Source: Sediminibacillus terrae (GTDB taxonomy: Bacteria; Bacillota; Bacilli; Bacillales; Amphibacillaceae). From it: 64,000 nt of DNA. The stretch lies in assembly GCF_009602435.1 (NCBI RefSeq), contig NZ_VZDQ01000025.1, positions 1 to 64,000 of the forward strand, read 5' to 3'. This document shows, one piece after another, positions 36,195 through 45,346 of this stretch. Every line of letters begins with the position of its first letter. The stretch's first letter is position 1. The notes beneath the pieces were generated by a model. It made no database searches. It was not told where the DNA came from and was given only the letters and a program-made list of their open reading frames with translations. Position numbers and translations under genes: made by a program.

Positions 36195-36716
36195 ATTAAT
36201 TTTAGTAAGTCTGCAAATTATATGAGAGCAGAGAGAAAGGGTATTAATAAAACACAGCAGCAATTGGCAATTGACATGTTTCAATCTAGGGAGTATATCT
36301 CTAAGCAAGAAAGAGGAGAACGGAAGATCCCCCCTGTAACCACCAAATACTTTATCGAAAAATATAATAGTCCATGGCTAGCTCTGGAAGCTGTTAATGA
36401 ATATATCGGATGGGGGATTACACAGTTAGATAGTATTCCTAGAGCCACTAACGATAAATACTTTCTCCAATTGATATTAGAGAAAGAGTTAAAGGAAGCA
36501 CTTAGACGCATTGCTCAAGTGAAATGGACAGAAGACTTATATAGTATCCACTCTATGGATTTACAAGACATCCATAGGTCTGCAGATATAATGGCTAGTG
36601 TAGTTCACTTCTCTACTGTGTATCTGGCAACTTTGTGTGATGAGTACGATATAAGTTGGTTGAAAATATGGGAAAAACACCACACCTGTTTAAAATCTAA
36701 AGGCTATATCATCTGA
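36195..36716 (+). CDS. Phage-type early protein with XRE-like N-terminus, possible ATT start
   Basis: 173 aa if started at ATT 36195 (INFSKSANYMRAERKG..), 164 aa if at ATG 36222. The ATT lies 4 nt after GGGGGGAG, while ATG 36222 has no SD. N-terminal HTH-like region (NKTQQQLAIDMFQSREYISKQERGERKIP) and an alpha-helical C-terminal part containing ALRRIAQVKW. Similar proteins occur in phage and ICE early regions; exact function unknown. Confidence 0.6.
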   Translation: MNFSKSANYMRAERKGINKTQQQLAIDMFQSREYISKQERGERKIPPVTTKYFIEKYNSPWLALEAVNEYIGWGITQLDSIPRATNDKYFLQLILEKELKEALRRIAQVKWTEDLYSIHSMDLQDIHRSADIMASVVHFSTVYLATLCDEYDISWLKIWEKHHTCLKSKGYII

Positions 36717-36746
36717 TTATCACATGTATAGAAAGAAGGTGAAATA

Positions 36747-37769
36747 ATGCAAGGGTGGCTGAAGCTTCATCGGAAAATCCTTCATAGTGAAATTTTTGAA
36801 AATGAAAAGATGCTAAAAATCTTCATATATTGTCTTACAAAGTCAAGTCATAAAAGTACGGAATCAAGGGTGGGGAGGCAAAGTGTAAAACTGGAACCTG
36901 GACAGTTTATATTCGGTCGTAAGAAAGCTGCTTCTGAATTGAATATGAATGAGTCTACTGTTCGTGATTACTTGAAAATACTCGAAGAAGATGGAGTTAT
37001 TTCTGTACAATCCACCAACAAATATAGTGTCATAACCGTTGATAACTGGGCAATTTATCAATCAAACGATGAAGAAAATGACAACAGAACAACACCATAT
37101 AACCAGCAGAAGAACAACACTTTACCATCAGATAGACAGCAAAAAGACACATACAAGAATGGAAGAGAACTTAAAGAAGTTAAGAATGTAAAAGAGTTTG
37201 TTACTACTACGACTACTTCAGAACAGATGGAATGTCCCATTCAATTTTATCAAAACAACTTTGGCGTTATACGTCCTAAAATTTCAGAAGATATAGTGAG
37301 CTGGAGTGAGGACCTTGGAGAACCATTAATCTTGGAAGCTATGAGGCGTTCGTTGGACCGTAATAAACCAACGTGGGGATATGCGAAGAGTATTCTTCAG
37401 TCTTGGATCAATAAAGGCATTCGAACAATAGAAGAAGCAGAGACAGAAGAGGTGGAATATAAAAATAAAAAGAATAGAAATGGTTCAGTAACTAATAGGT
37501 CTTCCCAAAAGGAAGTAATTCCTGAATGGTTCAACAACCACGAAGAACAAAAAAAGCAGGATATAAAAAAACAACCTAGCATTGATGATACAGCTCGGAC
37601 CATTGAGTTAGCGATTAAGCTAAAAAGATCGAGGGAGAATATTCTTGAATCTATTGATGATCGATATAACCTTTCTGAAGAAGATATAGCTTCTATTCGG
37701 GAAGGAAAACGCTCAGCGAAAAATATTTTATTAGAACAATTAAAGCTTAGAGTAGCTGGCGAGCCATAA
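36747..37769 (+). CDS. Phage-type replisome organiser / DnaD-domain replication initiator
   Basis: 340 aa. N-terminal winged helix of the phage O/DnaD type (LHRKILHSEIFENEKMLKIF and ASELNMNESTVRDYLKILEEDGVI, residues 1-110), Asn/Gln-rich linker, then a DnaB2/DnaD domain (FYQNNFGVIRPKISEDIVSW, ending in WGYAKSILQSWINKGI, residues 160-230). Such proteins recruit the host helicase to an element origin. A replication gene supports an element able to replicate as a circle during transfer. Confidence 0.8.
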   Translation: MQGWLKLHRKILHSEIFENEKMLKIFIYCLTKSSHKSTESRVGRQSVKLEPGQFIFGRKKAASELNMNESTVRDYLKILEEDGVISVQSTNKYSVITVDNWAIYQSNDEENDNRTTPYNQQKNNTLPSDRQQKDTYKNGRELKEVKNVKEFVTTTTTSEQMECPIQFYQNNFGVIRPKISEDIVSWSEDLGEPLILEAMRRSLDRNKPTWGYAKSILQSWINKGIRTIEEAETEEVEYKNKKNRNGSVTNRSSQKEVIPEWFNNHEEQKKQDIKKQPSIDDTARTIELAIKLKRSRENILESIDDRYNLSEEDIASIREGKRSAKNILLEQLKLRVAGEP

Positions 37770-37786
37770 ACATGGGAGGTGGTAAG

Positions 37787-38020
37787 TTGAAAACCAATAA
37801 AAAGCACTTTGCTTACTATGATATTTCTTCACAAGCTGACAATGTAAAAACCTTTGAAGGAAAAAGGTATAATGTGCATGGCATTTGGGCGGTGGATCGC
37901 CATGGTACTGCTGAAAAGCTGTCTAGTATCTATTATCGAATTCGAACTGTTAAGGATGGTCAATTTAGAACCATTGCTAAACGTAAAAACCCTATGAGTG
38001 AACTGAAACCTGTTAAGTAA
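37787..38020 (+). CDS. Small conserved hypothetical protein
   Basis: 77 aa, rich in Lys and aromatic residues; no known motif recognised. TTG 37787 follows GGGAGGTGG at the right distance, while ATG 37772 lies before it. Immediately after the replication gene, so probably the last gene of the early operon. Confidence 0.55.
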   Translation: MKTNKKHFAYYDISSQADNVKTFEGKRYNVHGIWAVDRHGTAEKLSSIYYRIRTVKDGQFRTIAKRKNPMSELKPVK

Positions 38021-38439
38021 ATATAACGATTTTAATACGTGCTTAGATAGCACATTTAGATCCTTGAAAACTACATATCTAAGCTAGGAAAAGAAAGGTC
38101 ACAGAATTTTCCTAGCTGTTGATGAGTGTTGGGTGCGTGTTACTCGAAACGCATCTAGTGACCGGGTAAGCGTTATATCAACGATGGTTTTTCTATTTAA
38201 AGTGAGGGGACTACTGATGAAACTTTTAATATTAAGACCTAGATATATAAAGTTCTTCGTATATGCTAGAAACGTTGTGCTTTGCAGTACACTATAATCA
38301 TTAGGGAATGCTGCATAGGGTTGATTGTATCTTGCCAAAAACAATCTTTAAACCATCAAGATAATCTTCCAAATCATGGATTTATATTTAAGTAGGTGTT
38401 AGAATCGTTATACAAATCACTTGAGAGGAGATTGATCTG
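38021..38439. other. 419-nt structured leader before the conjugation genes
   Basis: Contains a perfect 11-bp hairpin AGCTAGGAAAA/TTTTCCTAGCT (38082-38092 / 38107-38117). Its loop has GGTCAC (38097-38102), which can pair with GTGACC (38158-38163), enclosing another hairpin GGTGCGT/ACGCATC. The set looks like a pseudoknot or alternating structure. A tiny ORF with an SD follows. Could be a regulatory leader, a single-strand origin or part of an origin. Confidence 0.5.
38217..38297 (+). CDS. Possible 26-aa leader peptide
   Basis: ATG 38217 with GAGGGG 9 nt upstream encodes MKLLILRPRYIKFFVYARNV plus six residues and stop. Hydrophobic and basic. Located between the structured leader and the lipoprotein gene. 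Supported only by SD and position. Confidence 0.3.
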   Translation: MKLLILRPRYIKFFVYARNVVLCSTL

Positions 38440-38871
38440 ATGGCAAAGTGTTGGATCGGTGGTTTGACTGGATTTGTTATGGTTCTAATCCTGGTTGGTT
38501 GCGGGTCACAAGGAGCCACAGGTCAAGTCGAGTCTTTATCACCAGAGGAACTAAGCGAATATATTGAAGGCAATGATGAAGCTTTTATATTACTTAATAA
38601 TACGGAAGATAAAACAGAGCGAACAGATAATATTTCATTAGTTGAGAAAGAAATTGATGAAATTAGTGTAAAAGAAATTAATGCTAAGTCAGATGAAATG
38701 TTGGATAAGGATTTGAAACCTAGAGACTTAGGACTCAAGGATATTCAATTCGAGACTCTAGGTTTTTATGAAAATGGAATTTTGAAAAAGTATGTTTCTC
38801 TGAGGGATGTTGATTATTCCTCAACTGGTGAGAAAGAAGATGCATTAGAAAAATTCATAAAAAATAATTAA
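38440..38871 (+). CDS. Lipoprotein of the conjugation region
   Basis: 143 aa. Signal peptide with lipobox LVGCGS (Cys about residue 21) and an acidic soluble domain of about 120 residues with no family recognised. First gene upstream of the T4SS block, followed by its own terminator. Candidate surface-exposed or entry-exclusion lipoprotein by position only. Confidence 0.65.
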   Translation: MAKCWIGGLTGFVMVLILVGCGSQGATGQVESLSPEELSEYIEGNDEAFILLNNTEDKTERTDNISLVEKEIDEISVKEINAKSDEMLDKDLKPRDLGLKDIQFETLGFYENGILKKYVSLRDVDYSSTGEKEDALEKFIKNN

Positions 38872-38878
38872 TCGTGAT

Positions 38879-38912
38879 AGAAGTGATCTTTTAATAGGTC
38901 GCTTCTTTTTTT
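38879..38912 (+). terminator. Terminator after the lipoprotein gene
   Basis: AGAAGTGATC and GGTCGCTTCT pair (with a G:T) around an 8-nt loop, followed by seven T. It separates the lipoprotein gene from the T4SS genes. Confidence 0.75.
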
Positions 38913-38945
38913 ATGGACGAAAACCTTGAAAGGGGGTGAATGTTA

Positions 38946-39140
38946 ATGGGCGTTACTAATCGTGAACTTAAGCAATCAAAAGACTTAGTTCAGACGTTGC
39001 TGACCATCCAAGACATTTCTTACAATGATTGGCTTCATGAAAAGCATCAAGACTACATTCAACAAAACCAAGATGTCGTTATGAAGTCATTGCTCCATTA
39101 CAAAGGGGTGGATGAAGAAAACAAGAACAAAAATATTTAA
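38946..39140 (+). CDS. Small hypothetical protein of the conjugation operon
   Basis: 64 aa, soluble, helical, no motif. ATG 38946 is chosen since AAAGGGGGTGA lies 7 nt upstream; ATG 38940 is too near that site. Followed by the pilin-like gene after 15 nt. Confidence 0.55.
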   Translation: MGVTNRELKQSKDLVQTLLTIQDISYNDWLHEKHQDYIQQNQDVVMKSLLHYKGVDEENKNKNI

Positions 39141-39155
39141 TAAGGGGAGATTTTA

Positions 39156-39419
39156 ATGAAGTACTTTGCAGATCATTCCATGCTTGCTGCCATTAGTAAT
39201 TTACAATCTACTGGGGCATCAATTCTAACCGCCATGCAGCTTTTGGGTATTATCTCGGCTGCCATTGCTTTTGGTATAGGAGCCTACCATCTTATATGGG
39301 GTGGAGTTAGAGGTCGCCAAAGCTCTATCGTGTGGTTTATTGGTGGTGCCGTTGGACTTGTCGTTCTAATGGGAGCTACAGCTATCGCTGAATACATTGA
39401 CAGTCAGGTGATCTTTTAA
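39156..39419 (+). CDS. VirB2/TrbC-like small membrane protein (pilin-like)
   Basis: 87 aa with an N-terminal helix and two membrane segments (about residues 24-45 and 58-80) joined by a basic loop WGGVRGRQSS. Size and topology match VirB2-like subunits in Gram-positive T4SS operons (TrsC/PrgF-like position). SD AGGGGAG. Confidence 0.6.
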   Translation: MKYFADHSMLAAISNLQSTGASILTAMQLLGIISAAIAFGIGAYHLIWGGVRGRQSSIVWFIGGAVGLVVLMGATAIAEYIDSQVIF

Positions 39420-39433
39420 AGGAGAGTAGATTC

Positions 39434-40543
39434 ATGAGGGTATTATTCACATCAAAAATGGATGGTGAAATTTCAAGCTTCCACCCTTATTCCTTCCAGG
39501 AAATTGTCATTTTAACGGCAGAATTGGATGCTAAATTAAAGAAGAAAAATGCAAAGCCAATTCTGCTAGATTTCATGATATTTAATGAAGAAGGAGACAA
39601 GCTGTACAACGGCTCATATGAAATGGGGAAAGAAGAGACATCCAATATTTATGACCATGTTTGTCAAAAGCTTTTACAGTTACCCATGGAAAATAAAAAT
39701 GAAGAAACAAAAAGGGATGTCTTTCTTCAACAATTAACTTCTAATACACCAGCATCTTATCAAATTGATATGACAGAAGTATTGAAAGAGAAGGAAGAAC
39801 AAAAGTCGAGTTGGAAGCAACTTGGTAAGCGTGGCAAAATTTTTGTGAGTGTGATCAGCACCACATTAATGGTGGCTATAGTTACATCCATTACTCTATT
39901 TATACTTCTAAGCAATCAAGGCAAAGACCTAAAAGCCACGACACAAGAGCTGGAAAAAATGGAGAATGTAAAAACGGCTTATGAAGGTTACTGGACAGGT
40001 GATCAGAAAAAAGCTGTAGATCAGTTACAAGGAATGGAAACCTTAACGGAATCGGAGCGCCAAACATTGCTTCATTTTCTTGTGGAACTTAAAAAGTATG
40101 ATCAAGCTTTGCAATATGTAAGAAAGGAAAGAACTTCTTCACTGGCTGAGCAAGTCATGAAAGTTCATGGTCTGGAAGAATTGGTTTCCTTTCAAGAAGC
40201 TTATCCAAGTCCTTTGGGTGAATTTAAAATAGCCTTTCATAATGGGGAATACAAACAGGCGGTGGATATTCAAGATATGGCGATGTCTCCTGAACTGTAT
40301 AAACAAAAGGGGATCGCTTATTTGAGGCTTGGTCAATTGGAAGATGCAAAAAAGATGGCCAGTGAAGCGAAAAATGATGAACTGAATAAAAAGATTAATG
40401 AGTATCAAGAAATTGAGGAACAGTTGACTAAGATAAACAGCCAAATAGAAACAGAGAAAAAGTCAGAAGATCAAAATCAATCTAAAATCGATTCGCTTAA
40501 GGAACAACAAGATGAGCTGGAGAGCCAAAAGAACAATATATAA
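39434..40543 (+). CDS. Single-TM membrane protein with EssB/YukC-like architecture
   Basis: 369 aa. Cytosolic N-terminal domain (1-135), one membrane segment (about 138-160, VSVISTTLMVAIVTSITLFI) and an extracytoplasmic helical-repeat domain with TPR-like elements (FHNGEYKQAVDIQDM, AYLRLGQLEDAKKMASEA) ending in a coiled coil. The layout resembles YukC/EssB of type VII secretion more than classical VirB proteins. Lies between the pilin-like gene and the coupling protein, so probably a structural part of the channel. Confidence 0.6.
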   Translation: MRVLFTSKMDGEISSFHPYSFQEIVILTAELDAKLKKKNAKPILLDFMIFNEEGDKLYNGSYEMGKEETSNIYDHVCQKLLQLPMENKNEETKRDVFLQQLTSNTPASYQIDMTEVLKEKEEQKSSWKQLGKRGKIFVSVISTTLMVAIVTSITLFILLSNQGKDLKATTQELEKMENVKTAYEGYWTGDQKKAVDQLQGMETLTESERQTLLHFLVELKKYDQALQYVRKERTSSLAEQVMKVHGLEELVSFQEAYPSPLGEFKIAFHNGEYKQAVDIQDMAMSPELYKQKGIAYLRLGQLEDAKKMASEAKNDELNKKINEYQEIEEQLTKINSQIETEKKSEDQNQSKIDSLKEQQDELESQKNNI

Positions 40544-40556
40544 GAGGGTGATTCAT

Positions 40557-43046
40557 TTGAAATCAGTCATTGCTAAAAAACAGGTGCTTATTCTCCTAAG
40601 CATCTGTTTTTTTATATCCACGATGCTGGTCAGTACTTTCGTATGGAATTTGGGATATGCCATGTGGTCAACCTTAAAGACTTTCCCAGAATTCAGTGAA
40701 CCAATAGAAATTAAAGCTTCATTTTTGACAGATTTTCATATGCAAGAACAACCTTTCTACTATGGAATAGCGGCCTTAATCGGCTTAGTCGGTATAGCCC
40801 ACATGATTTACAAACTTAGAAGTAACTTTAAACCCGTAGGCACGGACGAAAAAGGTTCCCAGAGATTTGCAACTAGAAATGAAATTCAACAACAGTACAA
40901 GGCCATTCCTGATCGAAAGCAACCATATAAAGGTCAAGGTGGCCCTGTGTTATCTAGAAAAGGAAACAAAGCTTTTATTGATCCGTCACCTGTCAATAAT
41001 TTGATTATTGGTACGACAAGGAGTGGTAAGGGTCAAACCTATGTAATACCAACAATAGATGCTTACACTCGTGCTGAAAATCAGCCTTCTTTAGTCATCA
41101 ATGACCCCAAAGGGGAGTTATTTGCTTCTAGCCGGGAGACGCTGGAGAGAAGAGGATATGAGGTTGAGGTTTTAAACTTAATGAACCCAATGCAAAGCAT
41201 GAGCTTTAATTTACTAGAACTGGTTAAACAATCATATAAAGATGGTGATTATTCTACAGCTCAAACGCTTTGCGAAACCATTACTCATATGCTTTATCAC
41301 AATCCGAATGCTAAAGAACCTATGTGGGATGATTCAGCTAAATCACTTGTAAATGCTATGATCCTTGCGGTTACAGAGAAAAGCATAACCGAAGGGATGG
41401 AAGAAAAAATTACGATGTACACGGTCGCCAACATGCTCTCAGAGTTAGGGACCAGAAATGAAATGGATGAAGAGGGTCAAGAATACAATGCATTGGATCA
41501 ATTTTTCCAAGAACTACCCCAATCACATGTAGCGAAAGGTCAATATGCAACGAGTAATTTTTCCAAAGGGAATACTCGATCAAGCATTTTTACGACAGCG
41601 ATGAATGGATTGACGAAGTTTACAATGAGTGAAACAGCTAAGATGACAGCAAAAAACTCTTTAGATTTAAAAAGAGTGGGCTTCGGTCAAAGTATTAAGG
41701 GGCGAGGTGATCCTTTTTCCAAAGTGATGATATCATTCCCGGATGGATCCACTGAAGTCAATCAATCAGGTGAGAGTGGGACATGGACCATTAACTTTAA
41801 AACCTCATTAGAAGTCGGTGATCAATTAGTTATTTCTCAAAACTCGGCTCCTGGTACTTCAAAAGATAAAGAAGTTCAAAAGGATAGCTCGACGATTCGG
41901 GTTGATAAAGTAGATGAAGAAACGGGCAAGGTTTATTTTTCTTACACGTCCGCCAGCAACACTATGGAAGTGAAAGAAATTACTTACTCCACTAAGCCTA
42001 TTGCAGTGTTTATGGTCACACCGGATTATGATACGTCCACTCATGCTATACCGTCTATTTTCGTTAGCCAATTGTATTATGTATTATCAAAAAATGCAGC
42101 CATTGCCAAAGGACAAAAATGCTTACGAGAAGTGGTCTTCATGTTAGATGAGTTTGGAAATATGCCTGCGATAGCAGATATGGAAAATAAAATAACGGTA
42201 TGTTTGGGAAGAAACATTCGTTTCCACTTAGTTGTTCAATCCTATGCTCAATTAAAAGACTTGTATGGAGAAGATGGACAAGCGACCATCCGAGGTAACT
42301 GCGGGAATGAAATTTATATATTGAGTGCTGACTATGATTCAGCTTCCTATTTTTCTTCTAAGTTAGGAAAGAAAACGTTAAATACTCAAACGCGGTCTGG
42401 ATCTACTTTTTCCCTGGATAAGTCGAAAACGGAAAGTACGGAAGGAAGAGACCTTCTAACGGCCAATGAACTGCAGGAATTAGAGGAAGGAGATACGGTA
42501 GTACGCCGAGTATTATTACGACGTGATAAGAGAGGACGAAAAATTCGTGCCTTTCCTATTTATAATACAGGAAAGTACAGTATGAAATATGCTCACACGT
42601 ATCTTAGTTCAGAATTCCGTCCAGGTAGATCCATTACGGAAGAAGAGATTTCGACCCCACACCGCCATGTTCATCCAGCAGACTTAGTTATTGATTTTCA
42701 AACTGGCTATTCTAATAAAGCACAGACAGACGAGGCGGTAGAGGATATGGAAAATCGCTCGCAAAATGGACCATTCAGTGATTCAGAACAATCTACGGAA
42801 TGGTGGAGGAAGGAAAAAGTCGGTGAGTTCTTCGATAAAAGCACATTCTCCCTGATCCATCAACAAGTTGCTCCTCATTTAGAACACAGTGAGGAGGAAA
42901 TGAATGAGGAACCTATGGAAGCTTTTCTTTATAACTTAAAGCTTTTAGGTGATCATGAAGAAATTAACCGACAAGTGTATAGTCACATTCGCAAACAAAT
43001 AGATAAGTTAATTGAAGAACAGGAAACACCAGTGGAGCAGGGATGA
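40557..43046 (+). CDS. Type IV coupling protein VirD4/TraG (TrsK-like)
   Basis: 829 aa. Two N-terminal membrane segments (residues about 8-35 and 62-82), Walker A IGTTRSGKGQT near 150-160, Walker B VFMLDEFG near 527 and a RecA-like motor. Links the relaxosome to the channel and pumps DNA. Residues about 382-482 form a beta-rich insert (DPFSKVMISFPDGSTEV.., Ig-like in pattern) between the Walker motifs. TTG start at 40557 with AAGAGGGTGATT just before; the upstream in-frame ATG lies inside the preceding gene. Confidence 0.9.
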   Translation: MKSVIAKKQVLILLSICFFISTMLVSTFVWNLGYAMWSTLKTFPEFSEPIEIKASFLTDFHMQEQPFYYGIAALIGLVGIAHMIYKLRSNFKPVGTDEKGSQRFATRNEIQQQYKAIPDRKQPYKGQGGPVLSRKGNKAFIDPSPVNNLIIGTTRSGKGQTYVIPTIDAYTRAENQPSLVINDPKGELFASSRETLERRGYEVEVLNLMNPMQSMSFNLLELVKQSYKDGDYSTAQTLCETITHMLYHNPNAKEPMWDDSAKSLVNAMILAVTEKSITEGMEEKITMYTVANMLSELGTRNEMDEEGQEYNALDQFFQELPQSHVAKGQYATSNFSKGNTRSSIFTTAMNGLTKFTMSETAKMTAKNSLDLKRVGFGQSIKGRGDPFSKVMISFPDGSTEVNQSGESGTWTINFKTSLEVGDQLVISQNSAPGTSKDKEVQKDSSTIRVDKVDEETGKVYFSYTSASNTMEVKEITYSTKPIAVFMVTPDYDTSTHAIPSIFVSQLYYVLSKNAAIAKGQKCLREVVFMLDEFGNMPAIADMENKITVCLGRNIRFHLVVQSYAQLKDLYGEDGQATIRGNCGNEIYILSADYDSASYFSSKLGKKTLNTQTRSGSTFSLDKSKTESTEGRDLLTANELQELEEGDTVVRRVLLRRDKRGRKIRAFPIYNTGKYSMKYAHTYLSSEFRPGRSITEEEISTPHRHVHPADLVIDFQTGYSNKAQTDEAVEDMENRSQNGPFSDSEQSTEWWRKEKVGEFFDKSTFSLIHQQVAPHLEHSEEEMNEEPMEAFLYNLKLLGDHEEINRQVYSHIRKQIDKLIEEQETPVEQG

Positions 43047-43077
43047 AAAATGGAAAAATAATAAAGGTGGTGATGGA

Positions 43078-44988
43078 GTGTCCGATGAAGAGCTGTTAGA
43101 GATATTGTTAAGGTTTTCCGAAGTCTTATCAACGAATAATATCTTTACATCTGGGTTAAGGATCGTAGGGTGGGGAACGATATTATTCTTGAAAATGATT
43201 GTTGATGGTCTGGAAGGAATGGTTGATCAGGTCTTAACCTTAACGGATTTCTTTTCGAGCGATCCCGTGACTAACTTTCTCGAAACCATCCAGCCTGTTC
43301 TCTATATCATGCTGGCCATTTCATTGGGAATGATCGGCTTTCGATTAATCTTTAATAAAGAAAAGAATCGATCTGACATTCCAATGAACCTATTTATATC
43401 GATCATGACGATTACTCTGTTGTCTTTTGGAATGGGGAAAGTTAATGACTTTACTGGAGATGCAATGGACGTAGCGAAAGTACAAACAGATTCTTTTACC
43501 ACTTCTGATCGAGTAATGGAAGACCATATTACGGATATTTCTGTCTATGATGAATATGGATGGGAAGACCCAGAAGTGGAAAACCGGCACCATGTTGCTC
43601 CTAGTAACATTGATAAAATTTCTATAAATGAGACGATGACTAAGGAATTCGAAAAAGCAAATGGAGACCAACTCACATCTAAAGGGAAAGAAATCGTAAT
43701 GAATAAGGTAGGGTTAGAATCAAATGGTGAAGAAGGACTTGTTGAGTTAGGCAAGAGCGGGCTGTTTGATTTTCTTCCAGAAAATTATTACAGGTGGCAT
43801 GTGGATTGGTTTACTGCCATCGTAACTCTTTCCGTGATGGCTTTTACCATGATATTAATATCGATTAAAGTAGCCAAGCTCTGTTTTGAGCTTGGCTTTA
43901 ATCATATCGTGGCGCTAATTATGGCGTATTCTGATATATCCACGGGCCAGCGATTGAAAGCGATCATTAAGAATATTGGAAGCATTTTTGCTTCGCTTAT
44001 CATGATTTTCTTAAGCTTACGTGTGTATATGTATTACACAACTTTTATAAATAATAATCTTGAAGGACTTGGGTATCTGATTGCTTTAACTGCAGGAAGT
44101 TTGGCTGTCATTGATGGTCCTAATATCGTGCAAAAACTCTTTGGAATAGATGCTGGATTGAAAAATGCCTGGCATGTTGCGATGGGTGGTTACCTAGCTT
44201 CTAAAACACTCGGACCTCCCGTGAAGAAAGCTGCAGGAGCTATTACAAGTGGTGGTGTATCAGCCTTGATGAATACAGGTGCCGGAACAGCTGGAGCAGT
44301 CGCTGGTATCTATGGGCGCAAAGGTGAAGGAAAAGCGCAGACAAATGGAAAAAGTGATCCGTCATCTAGTTTCTCTTCAAAAGAAGGAAATAGAATTCAA
44401 GGAAACTCGCAAAAGAAAGAGCCAAGTCCAATGACATACAATCAGAAAAGCCAAAAAGGTTCTTTGGAAGGAAAGGAAACCAGAAGATCTGAGGAAATAA
44501 ATAGTCCTGCTACCCATGAAAATCAGGGGCAATCACAGCCTTCTCCGGAGAAGAGATCCTCTATGGCCTCTCTACAAGAAGGCTCCCCAGGAGGATTGGA
44601 TGTCCCATCTCCAAACCACAGCTATGAGCAAACTTTATCTAATAAACCTATGAAAGAAACAAGACAAGGAAATATAGGTAGTAGTGAAAAAGGAAGCGAA
44701 CGTTTAGATGCGAACGATAATGAACCTAAGGAAGAGACAGACCAAATAGCTGCAAGCACAAAAACAGAAACATCAGGTGTGAAAGCTCCAGAAAGTACAG
44801 ATGACATTCCGATGCCGAATCAATATAGAACAGAGCAGCGAACGATAGGGAATTATATGAAAGATCGCCTTGGTGAGCGATTCAATCATAATCCTAAGAT
44901 TCAGAGTGCAAAACGGACGTATAACTTATCTCGAAACACTACAGAGAACTGGATAAATAAAATTAAGAAACGCGGGCCTGAGTCTTAA
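43078..44988 (+). CDS. VirB6/TrsL-like polytopic channel protein
   Basis: 636 aa. Several membrane segments in the first 420 residues (e.g. around 25-50, 80-105, 120-140, 250-280, 310-345, 365-385), a Gly/Ala-rich amphipathic stretch and a 210-residue polar, low-complexity C-terminal tail rich in Ser, Gln and Glu. This is the VirB6-like pattern of Gram-positive conjugation systems. GTG 43078 is preferred because AAAGGTGGTGAT precedes it; longer forms overlap virD4. Confidence 0.75.
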   Translation: MSDEELLEILLRFSEVLSTNNIFTSGLRIVGWGTILFLKMIVDGLEGMVDQVLTLTDFFSSDPVTNFLETIQPVLYIMLAISLGMIGFRLIFNKEKNRSDIPMNLFISIMTITLLSFGMGKVNDFTGDAMDVAKVQTDSFTTSDRVMEDHITDISVYDEYGWEDPEVENRHHVAPSNIDKISINETMTKEFEKANGDQLTSKGKEIVMNKVGLESNGEEGLVELGKSGLFDFLPENYYRWHVDWFTAIVTLSVMAFTMILISIKVAKLCFELGFNHIVALIMAYSDISTGQRLKAIIKNIGSIFASLIMIFLSLRVYMYYTTFINNNLEGLGYLIALTAGSLAVIDGPNIVQKLFGIDAGLKNAWHVAMGGYLASKTLGPPVKKAAGAITSGGVSALMNTGAGTAGAVAGIYGRKGEGKAQTNGKSDPSSSFSSKEGNRIQGNSQKKEPSPMTYNQKSQKGSLEGKETRRSEEINSPATHENQGQSQPSPEKRSSMASLQEGSPGGLDVPSPNHSYEQTLSNKPMKETRQGNIGSSEKGSERLDANDNEPKEETDQIAASTKTETSGVKAPESTDDIPMPNQYRTEQRTIGNYMKDRLGERFNHNPKIQSAKRTYNLSRNTTENWINKIKKRGPES

Positions 44989-45007
44989 CTTGGTTCGCGT
45001 TTTTTTA
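44968..45007 (+). terminator. Hairpin with T-run over the virB6-like stop codon
   Basis: AAACGCGGGCC and GGTTCGCGTTT pair (two G:U) and are followed by seven T. It overlaps the stop codon inside the transfer operon and may lower expression of downstream genes. Confidence 0.65.
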
Positions 45008-45023
45008 TGAAGGAGGGTTTTTA

Positions 45024-45338
45024 TTGCAATACAAGATACCATCCGAAATTGGAAGTGAGTTGAAGATCAACCGTTTATTTTATCTTACAGACTTACTTGT
45101 GGTACTCATCTTAGGCGGCATAGGCTTTACATTCCGATATGTCGTTCATTCTTCATTCGTTTGGTACTATGCGATTTTTTGGATCATATTGATGGTTGCT
45201 TGGTTAATCCGCCCCAAAACGAACCCTAAACTCCGTATGGTCAAAGCCTTGTTCTTAGCTGTCACAAGGGACCGAATTGCTTATTGTGCCATCGATAAAA
45301 AAGAACGGGAGGATGGTAGGAATGGTGATCAAATATGA
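45024..45338 (+). CDS. VirB3-like small membrane protein (DUF5592 type)
   Basis: 104 aa with two membrane segments (about 24-42 and 48-66) and a basic C-terminus. Begins QYKIPSEIGSELKINRLFYL, the usual pattern for this family, which lies just before VirB4 in Gram-positive T4SS. TTG start after AAGGAGGG. Confidence 0.75.
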   Translation: MQYKIPSEIGSELKINRLFYLTDLLVVLILGGIGFTFRYVVHSSFVWYYAIFWIILMVAWLIRPKTNPKLRMVKALFLAVTRDRIAYCAIDKKEREDGRNGDQI

Positions 45339-45346
45339 AGAGTTAA

